The notes beneath the pieces were generated by a model. It saw nothing but the letters and a program-made list of their open reading frames with translations, was not told where the DNA came from and did no database searches. A DNA stretch of 64,000 bases from Actinomyces johnsonii (GTDB lineage: Bacteria > Actinomycetota > Actinomycetes > Actinomycetales > Actinomycetaceae): NCBI RefSeq assembly GCF_006546835.1, contig NZ_VICB01000003.1, positions 451,003 to 515,002 of the forward strand, read 5' to 3'. This document shows, one piece after another, positions 34,340 to 42,651 of the stretch. Every line of letters starts with the position of its first letter. Within the stretch, counting starts at the first letter, position 1. The position numbers and the translations under genes were made by a program.

Positions 34340-35344
34340 TCACGAGCCGGCCTCGAAAGCTTCTTGCCAGAACCCGTCGGAGTCCCAGTTGGCTTTCATT
34401 CCCAGGGCATTCAGTGGGATGCGCTGGTACTTCCCTAAAAGACTGTGCAGTCTCAGAGCCCACGTTGAGTGCGGGCTGATGGTGAACAAGATCGACTGAA
34501 GAGAGACGAGAACAGGGTAGAGCCTCTTTCGTTCCAAGGCTCTTGGGTTGCTGGTATCGAAGACACTGCGTTCGTTGAGCCAGCGGACTGTTCTGCTTTT
34601 TGGGATTACTGGATATACGCCAAGGAATCTGTTCCAGAGGCGTCCGTGATGGGCACAGATGTTGCGCACCCTCACGTAGGTCTTGAGCCAAGATTGCAGT
34701 ACCTGGTCAGGGAGATTGAGCTCTCGCGCAATTGTTTTGCGATACTTGGGGGCCAAGCTGGCGTAAAGATGTTGAAGCTCGCCAGCGGTGAGTAGTTCGA
34801 TGACTAGCCAGGATGGTGGTGTCGCTGGAGAAGAGTAGGTGTCAAGGTAGTGTGCGAGCGCATCGGGATAGTGGAGGCGATCCACCTGTTCACCGCGATC
34901 TGAGGGAATGCGCTGCCGTTCGCGTTCTGTGAGGTCTTCGATGCGTTTAATTGTTGTGGAGTATCCTCTGCAATTCTGGTAATTCGAGGTGTTTCGGTAC
35001 CAGAAGGCTTCGCCTTCGCCGTGTGTTGACATTGTGTTGGACAGTGCGGCGCGCACAGCGACCTCGACGCGCTCAAGGGCGTCGATTGTCAGGAGGCGCA
35101 GTTGTCGATCAAATACATAGACGTTGAGAATGTCATCGAAGGTGGTTCCTGGACTGAAGGAGTGGGTGGTTCGATCGGTCTGGAAGGGGATTGTGTAGGG
35201 GGAGAGCCGATAGTATCCGATATGTCGGAGGTATCTGGCGGTGCGGTTCCGGTCCGTGATGGTGAGGCCACGTTCAATGTAGCGCTCAATGAGATCGTTC
35301 TCGTTGAGTGCCGGTTTATCGTAATGTTGGGCCGGAGGGATCAT
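34340..35344 (-). CDS. Abi_2/AbiF-type HEPN protein (abortive-infection or toxin-like)
   Basis: The product (334 residues) matches the Abi_2 family from end to end. The N-terminus has YDKPALNENDLIERYIERGL and RYLRHIGYYRLSPYTIPF; the middle has VFDRQLRLLTIDALERVEVAVR. The HEPN ribonuclease motif RNICAH is at about 227-232 within VRVRNICAHHGRLWNR. AbiF relatives are RNA-cutting toxins, with a neighbouring small RNA reported as antitoxin and with kinship to Cas13. The gene is convergent with purE and divergent from galE. Its GC is clearly lower than that of both, a sign of transfer. A perfect TACAAT -10 element lies six bases before the ATG. A structured RNA is predicted just upstream. Confidence 0.88.
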   Translation of the reverse strand: MIPPAQHYDKPALNENDLIERYIERGLTITDRNRTARYLRHIGYYRLSPYTIPFQTDRTTHSFSPGTTFDDILNVYVFDRQLRLLTIDALERVEVAVRAALSNTMSTHGEGEAFWYRNTSNYQNCRGYSTTIKRIEDLTERERQRIPSDRGEQVDRLHYPDALAHYLDTYSSPATPPSWLVIELLTAGELQHLYASLAPKYRKTIARELNLPDQVLQSWLKTYVRVRNICAHHGRLWNRFLGVYPVIPKSRTVRWLNERSVFDTSNPRALERKRLYPVLVSLQSILFTISPHSTWALRLHSLLGKYQRIPLNALGMKANWDSDGFWQEAFEAGS

Positions 35345-35356
35345 CCTTTAATTGTA
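35342..35356 (-). promoter_or_regulatory. Leaderless-type promoter of the Abi_2 gene
   Basis: Minus strand: TACAAT (35356-35351), TAAAGG, ATG. It lies after the predicted ncRNA terminator, so RNA and protein would have separate promoters. Confidence 0.6.
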
Positions 35357-35370
35357 GGGTGTTGGTATGT

Positions 35371-35425
35371 AAAAACCCCCCGATTTGGGCGTACTCTGGT
35401 GAGCAAGAGGCCTGGGGGGTGTTGT
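35371..35425 (-). ncRNA. Predicted small structured RNA upstream of the Abi_2 gene
   Basis: On the minus strand ACCCCCC (35420-35414) pairs with GGGGGGU (35381-35375), followed by a run of U (35375-35371) as in an intrinsic terminator. Inside, GGC pairs with GCC and CUCU (35409-35406) with AGAG (35397-35394), around a UGCUCACC loop. Asymmetric bulges UAC and AAAUC remain, so it is more elaborate than a plain terminator. A -10-like TACACT lies at 35437-35432, giving a predicted RNA of about 55 bases. AbiF genes are known to sit next to a conserved ncRNA, so this is a candidate antitoxin. A simple terminator or attenuator is the alternative. Confidence 0.45.
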
Positions 35426-35496
35426 GGTGCCAGTGTACATGGGCATACGGGGATGCGGGAGCCTGGACGAGGAACCCACTGACACGTTGATCTCAC

Positions 35497-35516
35497 GTTC
35501 GTTTCTGTTCGTTTCT
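35497..35516 (+). repeat. Tandem 10-base direct repeat before galE
   Basis: GTTCGTTTCT occurs twice in immediate succession, at 35497-35506 and 35507-35516. It lies at the -35 position relative to the galE -10 element, so it is a possible regulator site. Confidence 0.5.
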
Positions 35517-35529
35517 GGGCGAGTGTGTG

Positions 35530-35544
35530 TAGACTGAGGGTATG
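35530..35544 (+). promoter_or_regulatory. Leaderless-type promoter of galE
   Basis: TAGACT at 35530-35535, six bases, ATG 35542. Confidence 0.6.
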
Positions 35545-36531
35545 AGCATTCTCGTTGCTGGAGGCGCCGGCTACATCGGCGCGCATGTGGTCCGACTTCT
35601 CCTTGAGCGCGGGGAGGAGGTCGTCGTCGTCGATGACCTGTCTTACGGGACGCCGGAGCGAGTCAAGGGTGCCGCCCTCGTCGAGCTCGACGTCGCCAGC
35701 GGCCAGGCCCCGGAGACTCTCGCCGAGGTCATGGACTCGCGCGGCGTCACCGCCATCATCCACTTCGCGGCGCGCAAGCAGGTGGGCGAGTCGGTCGAGC
35801 GCCCCGCCTGGTACTACCAGCAGAACGTGGGCGGCCTGGCGAACATGCTGCTGGCCATGGAGAAAGCCGGCGTCAACCAGATGATCTTCTCCTCCTCGGC
35901 GGCCGTCTATGGCATGCCCCCGGTGGAGGTCGTGCCCGAGGACATCGACTGCCGCCCCATCAACCCCTACGGCGAGACCAAGCTCATCGGCGAGTGGATG
36001 ATGGCCGACGCAGAGAAGGCCTGGGGGCTGCGCTGGGCTGGTCTGCGCTACTTCAACGTTGCCGGTGCCGGCTGGGATGACCTGGGAGACATGGCCACCC
36101 TCAACCTCATCCCCATGGTCCTCGACCGCCTCTCCAAGGGCGAGACCCCCAAGATCTTCGGTACCGACTACCCGACCCCCGACGGCACCTGCGTGCGCGA
36201 CTACATCCACGTCAAAGACCTGGCGGTGGCCCACATCGCCGCCTTGGACTATCTGGCCGGCGGCCAGGACATGGCCGAGCACGTCTTCAACGTCGGCACC
36301 GGCCAGGGCGCATCGGTGCGCGAGGTCGTCTCTAAGGTCATCGCCTCCACGGGCTTGGACCTGGAACCGGAGGAGCTCGCTCGCCGCGCCGGAGACCCGC
36401 CCCAGCTCATCGGCAACGCCACCCGCATCGGTGAGGTTCTGGGCTGGAAGGCCGAGCACGACCTGGATGACATCGTCGCCTCCTCCTACACCTCCTGGCA
36501 GGCGGACCCCAACCGGCCCCACTTCGGCTGA
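35542..36531 (+). CDS. galE: UDP-glucose 4-epimerase
   Basis: This 329-residue short-chain dehydrogenase-type epimerase interconverts UDP-glucose and UDP-galactose. The N-terminal NAD motif is GGAGYIGAH, the catalytic SSSAAVYG serine region is present, and YxxxK appears in NPYGETK. GTDYPTPDGTCVRDYIHVKDLA is typical of GalE. It may feed the polysaccharide cluster that follows, although it is separated from that cluster by a strong terminator. Confidence 0.94.
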   Translation: MSILVAGGAGYIGAHVVRLLLERGEEVVVVDDLSYGTPERVKGAALVELDVASGQAPETLAEVMDSRGVTAIIHFAARKQVGESVERPAWYYQQNVGGLANMLLAMEKAGVNQMIFSSSAAVYGMPPVEVVPEDIDCRPINPYGETKLIGEWMMADAEKAWGLRWAGLRYFNVAGAGWDDLGDMATLNLIPMVLDRLSKGETPKIFGTDYPTPDGTCVRDYIHVKDLAVAHIAALDYLAGGQDMAEHVFNVGTGQGASVREVVSKVIASTGLDLEPEELARRAGDPPQLIGNATRIGEVLGWKAEHDLDDIVASSYTSWQADPNRPHFG

Positions 36532-36549
36532 GCGGTCCCGAAACCACTG

Positions 36550-36591
36550 TGTGCGGGCCGGTTCCCCCGGGAAAGGGAACCGGCCCGCACA
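36550..36591. terminator. Strong bidirectional terminator between galE and the LCP genes
   Basis: The 16-base arm at 36551-36566 pairs perfectly with 36575-36590 (17 with the flanking T-A pair) around CCGGGAAA. It sits between convergent genes. Confidence 0.85.
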
Positions 36592-36612
36592 TCTTTGCAT
36601 TCGATGTATTCG

Positions 36613-38139
36613 TCAGGACTGGTTGAAGTCGGCCGCCGTCAGCTTTCCGTCGCGCAGCTTGGAGAAGAAGTCGGGAGCGGTCGTGTCCTGCAGCAGCACC
36701 GTCTCGCCGATGTCGGCGTCGTCGGGGCTGTAAGCCGTGTCCTCGATGGGCGGGGCGCCGGTTAGACCGCCACCGGAGGCCGAGCGGAAGGCCAGTACCA
36801 TTTTCGCGATGCTCATGGTACCGGCGTTCTTATCCACAGTGAGGGCGTTCGTGCCGGCGTCGACCAGCGCGTTCTGGCGGGAGAAGGAGATGGCTGTCGT
36901 CGGCGAGGCCGCCTTGGACACCACCGCGGAAATCACGGCGCGCTGGCGCAGGCCACGGCCGACGTCGCCGGTCGGGTCCGACTTGCGCATCCGGGAGTAG
37001 GCCAGCGCCTTCGTCCCATCCACCGTCTGACACTGGCCCTGGGAGGTGTCCCAGACCAGTCCCGAGTCCTCGTCGGCGACGTTGTAGTCCAGGCAGACAT
37101 CGACCCCGCCGACGGCGTCGACCATCTGCGACACACCGGTCATGCCGACCTCCACGTAGTGGTCCACCGTCAGACCGGAGAGCTTCTCGACGGTCTGGAC
37201 CAGCAGCTTGGGGCCGCCGAAGGAGTAGGCCGCGTTGATCTTGTTCTCCCCGTACTCGGGGATGTCCACGAAGGTATCGCGCGGCAGGGAGGTCAGGCTC
37301 GTCTGCCCGTTGGCTGCCTGGTGCAGCAGCATGACGGAGTCGGCGCGGGCTCCTTCGGTGTCGTCCTGGATGACGCCGCCTCGCGCGTCCGACCCGACGA
37401 TGAGCCAGGTCTCGCCCGGCGTGTCCGTCGCCCCGGAGAGGGCATCGATGCGGTGGAGCTGGGAGGAGACGTCATTCCACAGCCAGGCGACCCGGGCGGC
37501 GATGAGCGCCAGGACGACGACGATGACGATGATCGTCCAGCGCAGGATCCGGCGCCAGCGCGGCCGGGGGCGTTTCGCCTTACGGGGTGGCTCGGGCTCG
37601 GACATTGGCCTGCCCGGAACCGGCTCCTCCTGGGACTGAAGGTCCTGAACGCCTACAGGATAGGCACCGCGTTGAGTGGGCATCGCCCGGGTGCGCTCGG
37701 GCTCGGCCGTGGCGCTCCGCCCGTCGGCCCCCGGTTCCAGGGGCACCGCGCTCGACCCGGCCCGAGCGTGACTGCCGTTTCGGGGCGCACCCGCCTGGCG
37801 CGGCTGAACGGAGGGAGGCTGCTGAGAGGCCGCCTGAGCCGACTGGGACGCGGACCTCTGGTCAGACCGTGATGAGGCGTCCGCGGTGCTGTCCCGGTGC
37901 TCCAGAATCGAGTGGCGCTGCGGCTGGCGAGCTGGGGCCGATGACGGCCCGGACGTCGGTGGAGACGGGCGGCGCGGGGAGCCGCCGGCGGGGTCGGTGC
38001 CTGCCTCGCTAGAGGGTGCCTCTCTGTGTTCGCGGCTGCGCTGGTTGACTGCGTCGATGGGACGCTGCCGACGTAGAGGCCTTCCCCGACCGGATCCGGG
38101 GGTGATCGAGGGCGGGAGCGAGTCGTCTGTCGGAGTCAC
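36613..38139 (-). CDS. LytR-CpsA-Psr family glycan ligase
   Basis: The product (508 residues) has a long disordered cytoplasmic N-terminus (about 1-190, rich in Ser, Pro, Arg and Gln), one membrane helix (about 195-220) and an extracellular LCP domain. LCP motifs are LIVGSDARGG, ARADSVMLLH and SLPRDTFVDIPEYGENKINAAYSFGG, with the phosphate-binding arginines present. LCP enzymes transfer polyprenyl-linked glycans to peptidoglycan or surface proteins. It follows the other LCP gene after 15 bases, so the two are co-transcribed. Confidence 0.9.
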   Translation of the reverse strand: MTPTDDSLPPSITPGSGRGRPLRRQRPIDAVNQRSREHREAPSSEAGTDPAGGSPRRPSPPTSGPSSAPARQPQRHSILEHRDSTADASSRSDQRSASQSAQAASQQPPSVQPRQAGAPRNGSHARAGSSAVPLEPGADGRSATAEPERTRAMPTQRGAYPVGVQDLQSQEEPVPGRPMSEPEPPRKAKRPRPRWRRILRWTIIVIVVVLALIAARVAWLWNDVSSQLHRIDALSGATDTPGETWLIVGSDARGGVIQDDTEGARADSVMLLHQAANGQTSLTSLPRDTFVDIPEYGENKINAAYSFGGPKLLVQTVEKLSGLTVDHYVEVGMTGVSQMVDAVGGVDVCLDYNVADEDSGLVWDTSQGQCQTVDGTKALAYSRMRKSDPTGDVGRGLRQRAVISAVVSKAASPTTAISFSRQNALVDAGTNALTVDKNAGTMSIAKMVLAFRSASGGGLTGAPPIEDTAYSPDDADIGETVLLQDTTAPDFFSKLRDGKLTAADFNQS

Positions 38140-38154
38140 GCCTACGATCCTGCC

Positions 38155-39420
38155 TCAGGCGGGGCACGCCTGGGCGCTTGGTTTCGCGGTGGGCTGCTGA
38201 GAGGAGGTGCCCGTCTGCGGGGCCTGTGTCTGCGGGGCCTGCGTCGTAGCCGCGTCGGCCTCCGAGGACTCGGTGGGCCCTTCCTCCGAGGCGGCCTGGT
38301 CGCCCGCGGTGGCGCCCGCATCCGTCGCCGCCGGTGCCGCGGCCTCTGCCGGAATGGGCTTATCCTCCTTGATCGCCTTCCAGACCTTCTTGGCGTTCTC
38401 GCTGGGAACGACGCGGTTCTCGTCGGCTGCCTGCTCGTTCGGCATGGTGATGAAGTTGATCTTGTCCATGCCCACGCCCTGGACGGAGTAGGCCAGGCCC
38501 GACAAGTTGCCGATCTGGCCGATGTGCTCCGAGGTAGTGAGGGTCTCCAGGGTGCTGGTCAGGAAGCCGGACTGGGTGAGCAGGTTGCTGGACAGAGCCT
38601 TGGACGCCATGGCGTTCATGAGCTTCTGCTGACGGGAGATACGGGAGATGTCCGAGCCGTCGCCGACGCCGTGACGGACACGGGCGTACTGCAGGGCGGT
38701 CTGTCCGTCGAGCTTCTGGCAGCCCTCGTCGAGCTTCATGCCGGTGTAGTCGGGATCATCGATCGCCTCGTCAACCTGTACGTGCACTCCTCCCAAGGAG
38801 TCGACCACCTTGGACAGTCCGTTGAAGTCGACGACGACGAAGTCGTCGATGCGGATGTCCGTCATCTTCTCCACGGTCTTAAGGGTGCAGGCGGCTCCGG
38901 ATGCGACAGCCTTCTTGTCATTACCGGTGCTGGCTCCGTTGGCGAAGGCGGAGTTGAACTGGCCGTCCTCCTCAGCGCCGGCGGTCTCGCCGTCAAGGTT
39001 CTTGCACTCAGGGATGTCCACCAGCGTGTCGCGGGGAATGGAGACGGCGTCGACGCGCTTGCGGTCGGCTGATATGTGCATGACCAGCGCCGTGTCGGAG
39101 CGTGCCACGGAGACCTCGTCACTGCCTTCGGAACCGTCCACGTTGTTGTCCCCGGAGCGAGAGTCGGTGCCCAGCACCAGAAGATTGACGGCGCGGCCGT
39201 CATAGCTGTCCGGCGGCTTGGTGCCGGGTCGCTCCTCCTCGGTGAGGAGCCCTTCGATCTTGAAAGAGGTGATCCGCGACTGGATGTTGTGCCATGCGAA
39301 GCCCGCGCCGGAGACGACGAAGAGCAACACCGCCAGGACGCTGAGCCCTAGCCGGCGGGCCAGGCGGCGTCCGAGTTCTTTGGAGGAGTGCCGCGCGCGC
39401 GGCTTACTGAGCTGAGGCAC
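38155..39420 (-). CDS. LytR-CpsA-Psr family glycan ligase
   Basis: The product (421 residues) has a short basic N-terminus, one membrane helix (about 27-46) and an LCP domain: LLVLGTDSRSG, RSDTALVMHISADRKRVDAVS, then IPRDTLVDIPEC. Four cysteines in the domain (PECKN, GAACTL, GCQKL) could form disulfides; paired cysteines are a feature of actinobacterial LCP proteins. The C-terminal tail is a Thr/Ala/Gln-rich low-complexity stretch. It is the promoter-proximal gene of the pair and divergent from a GT2 gene. Confidence 0.9.
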   Translation of the reverse strand: MPQLSKPRARHSSKELGRRLARRLGLSVLAVLLFVVSGAGFAWHNIQSRITSFKIEGLLTEEERPGTKPPDSYDGRAVNLLVLGTDSRSGDNNVDGSEGSDEVSVARSDTALVMHISADRKRVDAVSIPRDTLVDIPECKNLDGETAGAEEDGQFNSAFANGASTGNDKKAVASGAACTLKTVEKMTDIRIDDFVVVDFNGLSKVVDSLGGVHVQVDEAIDDPDYTGMKLDEGCQKLDGQTALQYARVRHGVGDGSDISRISRQQKLMNAMASKALSSNLLTQSGFLTSTLETLTTSEHIGQIGNLSGLAYSVQGVGMDKINFITMPNEQAADENRVVPSENAKKVWKAIKEDKPIPAEAAAPAATDAGATAGDQAASEEGPTESSEADAATTQAPQTQAPQTGTSSQQPTAKPSAQACPA

Positions 39421-39433
39421 GGAAGCGATGATA
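39418..39433 (-). promoter_or_regulatory. Leaderless-type promoter of the LCP pair
   Basis: Minus strand: TATCAT, seven bases, GTG 39420. Confidence 0.55.
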
Positions 39434-39490
39434 GGGAATCATTGGGGAGATCCATATGGGTCTCCCTACACCTGGTGCATGAGATTCGCC

Positions 39491-39511
39491 TGAGAGGAGT
39501 GAGGCCTCTCA
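39491..39511. promoter_or_regulatory. Inverted repeat between divergent LCP and GT2 genes
   Basis: TGAGAGG (39491-39497) pairs with CCTCTCA (39505-39511) across a 7-base spacer. It lies between two divergent promoters, so it is a possible shared operator. Confidence 0.35.
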
Positions 39512-39526
39512 CGTGGGTCACGGCGC

Positions 39527-39541
39527 TAGGCTCTCTCCGTG
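39527..39541 (+). promoter_or_regulatory. Leaderless-type promoter of the GT2 gene
   Basis: TAGGCT at 39527-39532, six bases, GTG 39539. Confidence 0.6.
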
Positions 39542-40582
39542 ACCAATGTTGTGGAACCCACGCCCATCAGCGCTTCGAGCGCGTCCCTCGGCTCTCCGAA
39601 TACGATAGGGGAGCCCTCCGCTCCTCAGTCGGACGCCCGGGTCGAGGGGAGGGAGGCTGGCTGCGCGGTTGGTGAAATCAGCCAATCGGACGGCCGGGCG
39701 GAACCGGGATCCGCCGGCGTCCCGGCTCCCGACGCGCAGAGCGTGCGAGTCGTCACAGTGGCCTTCAACCCGGGTGAGGAGCTCGATCGTTTTCTGGCCT
39801 CCCTGGCCGCGGCCACGGCGCGCAGGCTCACCGTCGTCATCGCGGACAACGGGACCGAACACGACGTCGTCACCGCCGCCGCCCAGCGCCACGGGGCCCG
39901 CGTCGTCGGCGACGGAACCAACCTCGGCTACGGGGCCGGCGCCAACCTGGCGGCCGCCGATCTTCAGGAGGACTGGGTCGTGGTGGCCAACCCCGACCTC
40001 GTCTGGGAACCGGGCAGCCTCGACGTCCTCATCGACGCGGGTCTGGCGAATCCCACGGCCGGCTGCCTGGGGCCGCTCCTGCTCAACATCGACGGCACCG
40101 TCTACCCCTCCGGGCGCGCCCTGCCTTCCCTGGTCAAGGGCGCAGGCCACGCCGTCCTGGGCAAGGTCTGGCCGACCAATCCCTTCTCCGCGGCCTACCA
40201 CACCGCCGAGCAGGGCTGCCCCGGCGGCATCCGGACGGTGGGCTGGCTCTCGGGGGCCTGCCTGCTGCTGCCGGCGGCCGCCTGGAGACGCCTGGGGGGA
40301 TTCGACGACGGCTACTTCATGTTCTTCGAGGACGTGGACCTGGGGGAGCGGGTCGGACGGGCCGGATGGCTCAACGTGCAGGTCCGTGACTCCGTCGTCA
40401 TCCACGAGCAGGGGGCCAGCTGGAAGGCCCGCCCCGAGAAGATGATCCGCGCCCACCACGCCTCTGCCCGCCACTACCTGTCCGGGGTCTACGACGCCCC
40501 GTGGCAGGCGCCTGTGCGCTGGGCGCTCTGCGGCGGGCTGCGCCTGCGCGAGGAGCTCGAGGTTCTCGCCTCCCGGCACTGA
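39539..40582 (+). CDS. Family 2 glycosyltransferase, rhamnosyltransferase-like
   Basis: The product (347 residues) has an unusual unstructured N-terminus of about 65 residues, then a GT-A fold: VRVVTVAFNPGEELDRFLASL, the nucleotide pocket VIADNG, the DxD-like VANPDLVWEPGS, and the late acidic motif FFEDVDLGERVGRAGW. This pattern is typical of WbbL-type rhamnosyltransferases that start surface glycans. Donor and acceptor are inferred only. It opens the polysaccharide region on the plus strand. Confidence 0.85.
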   Translation: MTNVVEPTPISASSASLGSPNTIGEPSAPQSDARVEGREAGCAVGEISQSDGRAEPGSAGVPAPDAQSVRVVTVAFNPGEELDRFLASLAAATARRLTVVIADNGTEHDVVTAAAQRHGARVVGDGTNLGYGAGANLAAADLQEDWVVVANPDLVWEPGSLDVLIDAGLANPTAGCLGPLLLNIDGTVYPSGRALPSLVKGAGHAVLGKVWPTNPFSAAYHTAEQGCPGGIRTVGWLSGACLLLPAAAWRRLGGFDDGYFMFFEDVDLGERVGRAGWLNVQVRDSVVIHEQGASWKARPEKMIRAHHASARHYLSGVYDAPWQAPVRWALCGGLRLREELEVLASRH

Positions 40583-40594
40583 TCGAGCGGGGAC

Positions 40595-41020
40595 TTACTT
40601 CCGGCGGGGCGCCGCGTGCTCGGGGGAGAGCTTGGCCTCGTCGGGCGGTTCGGGGGCGTTGTCGAGAGCGATGCGCCGGGCCAGGTGCGTGATCTGACGC
40701 TCGCGTGCCCCGTTGCGGCGGAAGGAGGACAGAATCTGCGCTAGGAAGGCGATGACCATGGCGTACAGCAGCAGGTCCGTGCCTCGCCCGACTCCGACTC
40801 GGTGCGCAATCGCGGTCATCACCGAGGGGAAGGCGATCGTGAAGATGGCGAAGGCCACGAAAGCCAGGGTCGCCAGCCGGCGGCCGGCCTGGTGGCGGGC
40901 GCCGCCGGGAGTGCGCAGCATCATCCAGCCCACGGCCGTCACCGCCAGGATGAGGGCGGCCTGAATGAAGAACTGACGGTTCGTGGTCGGGGCGATCTGG
41001 GTGACGATCTGATGAATCAT
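40595..41020 (-). CDS. DUF2304-type small membrane protein
   Basis: The product (141 residues) has three hydrophobic helices (about 16-35, 47-66 and 76-95) and a charged cytoplasmic tail. The size and layout fit the DUF2304 family, which commonly lies directly beside a DPM1-like glycosyltransferase, as here (37 bases downstream of it). A helper role in handling polyprenyl-phosphate sugars is inferred from that pairing. ATG 41020 is chosen because the membrane protein begins there; upstream sequence in frame belongs to the neighbouring gene read out of frame. Confidence 0.75.
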   Translation of the reverse strand: MIHQIVTQIAPTTNRQFFIQAALILAVTAVGWMMLRTPGGARHQAGRRLATLAFVAFAIFTIAFPSVMTAIAHRVGVGRGTDLLLYAMVIAFLAQILSSFRRNGARERQITHLARRIALDNAPEPPDEAKLSPEHAAPRRK

Positions 41021-41057
41021 GGACTGTGCCTTCCGTACTGTGGCCAGGCGAGAGCGC

Positions 41058-41774
41058 TCAGGAGAAGAGCAGGTCGACCAGGATGTTGACCGAGTTCCAC
41101 AGGGACTGGCCCTTGGAGCGGGAGTAGTCCGTGTAGACGATGTGCACCGGGAACTCGCGCCAGGGCAGTCCGGAGGCGCCGATCTGGCGGATGATCTCGC
41201 TGGCGTGCGCCATGCGGTTCTGTTTGAGATCCAGGCGCGCCAGGACGTCGCGGCGGATGACTCGCAGGCCGTTGTGGGCATCGGTCAGCCGCATACCGGA
41301 GGTGCGCGAGCTGACCGCTGCCGCGGTGCGCAGGACGAGCCTCTTGAGCCAGCCCACCGGCGAGGGGCCTTCCAGGAAACGCGACCCGAGGACGACGGCG
41401 AGTCCTTCTTCGCGAGCCGCCGCGACCATGGCGGCGGCGTCGGTCGCGGAGTGCTGCCCATCGGCGTCGAAGGTGACGATGTAGTCGGCGTTCGTCTTCT
41501 CCAGGACGTAGGCGAAGCCCGTCTGCAGCGCCGCGCCCTGGCCGAGGTTGACCGGGTGACGTACGACGACGGCCCCCGCGGCGGCGGCCTCGCGAGCGGA
41601 GTCGTCCTTGGAGCCGTCGTCGACGGCGACCACGTAGGGGAAGATCTCGCGGGCCTGGGAGATGACCTCGCGCACGACGGTCGCCTCGTTGTACAGGGGG
41701 ATGACGAGCCAGGTGTCGGTGACCCGGGGCACCGGGGCGGGGCCGTCGGCCCGTGTCGCGTTGGGGGTAGTCAC
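41058..41774 (-). CDS. DPM1-like polyprenyl-phosphate glycosyltransferase (GT2)
   Basis: The product (238 residues) has the complete GT-A signature of dolichol/polyprenol-phosphate sugar transferases: VIPLYNEATVV, AVDDGSKDDSA, NLGQGAALQTGF and TFDADGQHS. It lacks C-terminal membrane helices, so it probably works with the DUF2304 protein encoded next. It would charge polyprenyl phosphate with a hexose for extracytoplasmic GT-C enzymes, such as the DUF6541-like proteins. GTG 41774 is chosen from the start of conserved sequence; an earlier start would add about 63 unlikely residues. Confidence 0.85.
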   Translation of the reverse strand: MTTPNATRADGPAPVPRVTDTWLVIPLYNEATVVREVISQAREIFPYVVAVDDGSKDDSAREAAAAGAVVVRHPVNLGQGAALQTGFAYVLEKTNADYIVTFDADGQHSATDAAAMVAAAREEGLAVVLGSRFLEGPSPVGWLKRLVLRTAAAVSSRTSGMRLTDAHNGLRVIRRDVLARLDLKQNRMAHASEIIRQIGASGLPWREFPVHIVYTDYSRSKGQSLWNSVNILVDLLFS

Positions 41775-42027
41775 CGCTGCATTCTCGCACGCCAGTTCCG
41801 GATGCTGTCCGTCTTGCGGGGACCGGAGCCCCGCTCGCCGGTGGGGCAGGTCTCGTTTGAGCCACCTCCGGGCGTCGTCTGAGGCGGGTGCGTCCCCTAG
41901 GATGGGCCCGGTCGTGCAGTGTCCGCCGTCGCCTCGGCGACCGGAGTGGCACGGCCCCGGCAACCAGCAGGTTGACCGGTCTCACTCGATCGTCAGGGCG
42001 GCCCACGCCGTCCGTACAGGAGTCGCC

Positions 42028-42651
42028 GTGGCTACCCGAATCGCCCCGTCCGCCGACGTCTCCCAGGATGCCGCGCTCGGAGAGGGCACCAGCATCTGGC
42101 ACCTCGCCCAGGTCCGTGAGCACGCAGTCCTTGGACGGGACTGCATCGTGGGGCGCGGCGCCTACATCGGCGAGGGCGTGGTCATGGGGGACAACTGCAA
42201 GGTGCAGAACTACGCCCTCGTCTACGAGCCGGCCCGCCTGGCCGACGGCGTCTTCATCGGCCCGGCCGTCACGCTGACCAACGACCACTTCCCCCGGGCC
42301 GTCAATCCCGACGGGACCCTCAAGTCCGCATCCGACTGGGAGCCGGTGGGGGTCACCATCGACGAGGGCGCCTCGATCGGGGCCCGCGCCGTGTGCGTGG
42401 CCCCGGTACGCGTGGGGGCCTGGGCCACAGTGGCTGCCGGCGCCGTCGTCACTAAGGACGTGCCCGCCCACGCCCTGGTCGCCGGAGTTCCCGCCCGCCG
42501 CATCGGCTGGGTGGGGCGGGCCGGCGAGCCGATGGTCCCGGCCGAGGCCGGCCCCGATGGCGCCCCGCGCTGGCGCTGCCCCGTCTCCGGGACCCTGTAC
42601 CAAGAAGCAGGCTCTGAGTCCGATACCACCATCCGAGAGGTCACCCACTGA
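42028..42651 (+). CDS. wbpD: Left-handed beta-helix N-acetyltransferase, WbpD/WlbB-like
   Basis: The product (207 residues) consists of hexapeptide repeats (about 5-170) with the family markers WHLAQVREHAVLGRDCIVGR and NDHFPRAVNPDG. WbpD/WlbB acetylates the 3-amino group of UDP-2-acetamido-3-amino-2,3-dideoxy-glucuronate. A C-terminal strand with CPVSGTLY closes the protein. GTG 42028 has AGGAG six bases upstream. It overlaps the start of the aminotransferase gene by one base, and the next two genes complete the module, so confidence in the pathway is high. Confidence 0.82.
   Translation: MATRIAPSADVSQDAALGEGTSIWHLAQVREHAVLGRDCIVGRGAYIGEGVVMGDNCKVQNYALVYEPARLADGVFIGPAVTLTNDHFPRAVNPDGTLKSASDWEPVGVTIDEGASIGARAVCVAPVRVGAWATVAAGAVVTKDVPAHALVAGVPARRIGWVGRAGEPMVPAEAGPDGAPRWRCPVSGTLYQEAGSESDTTIREVTH

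Noticed and set aside
35375..35420. The same hairpin read as a plus-strand RNA belonging to galE
   Set aside because: On the plus strand the stem is preceded, not followed, by the A/T run, and the galE promoter lies downstream of it. The minus-strand reading gives a U-tract terminator.
34340..35541. CRISPR or Cas13 system
   Set aside because: The HEPN motif prompted the check, but there is only one HEPN-type motif in a 334-residue protein, no repeat-spacer array, and no adaptation genes.
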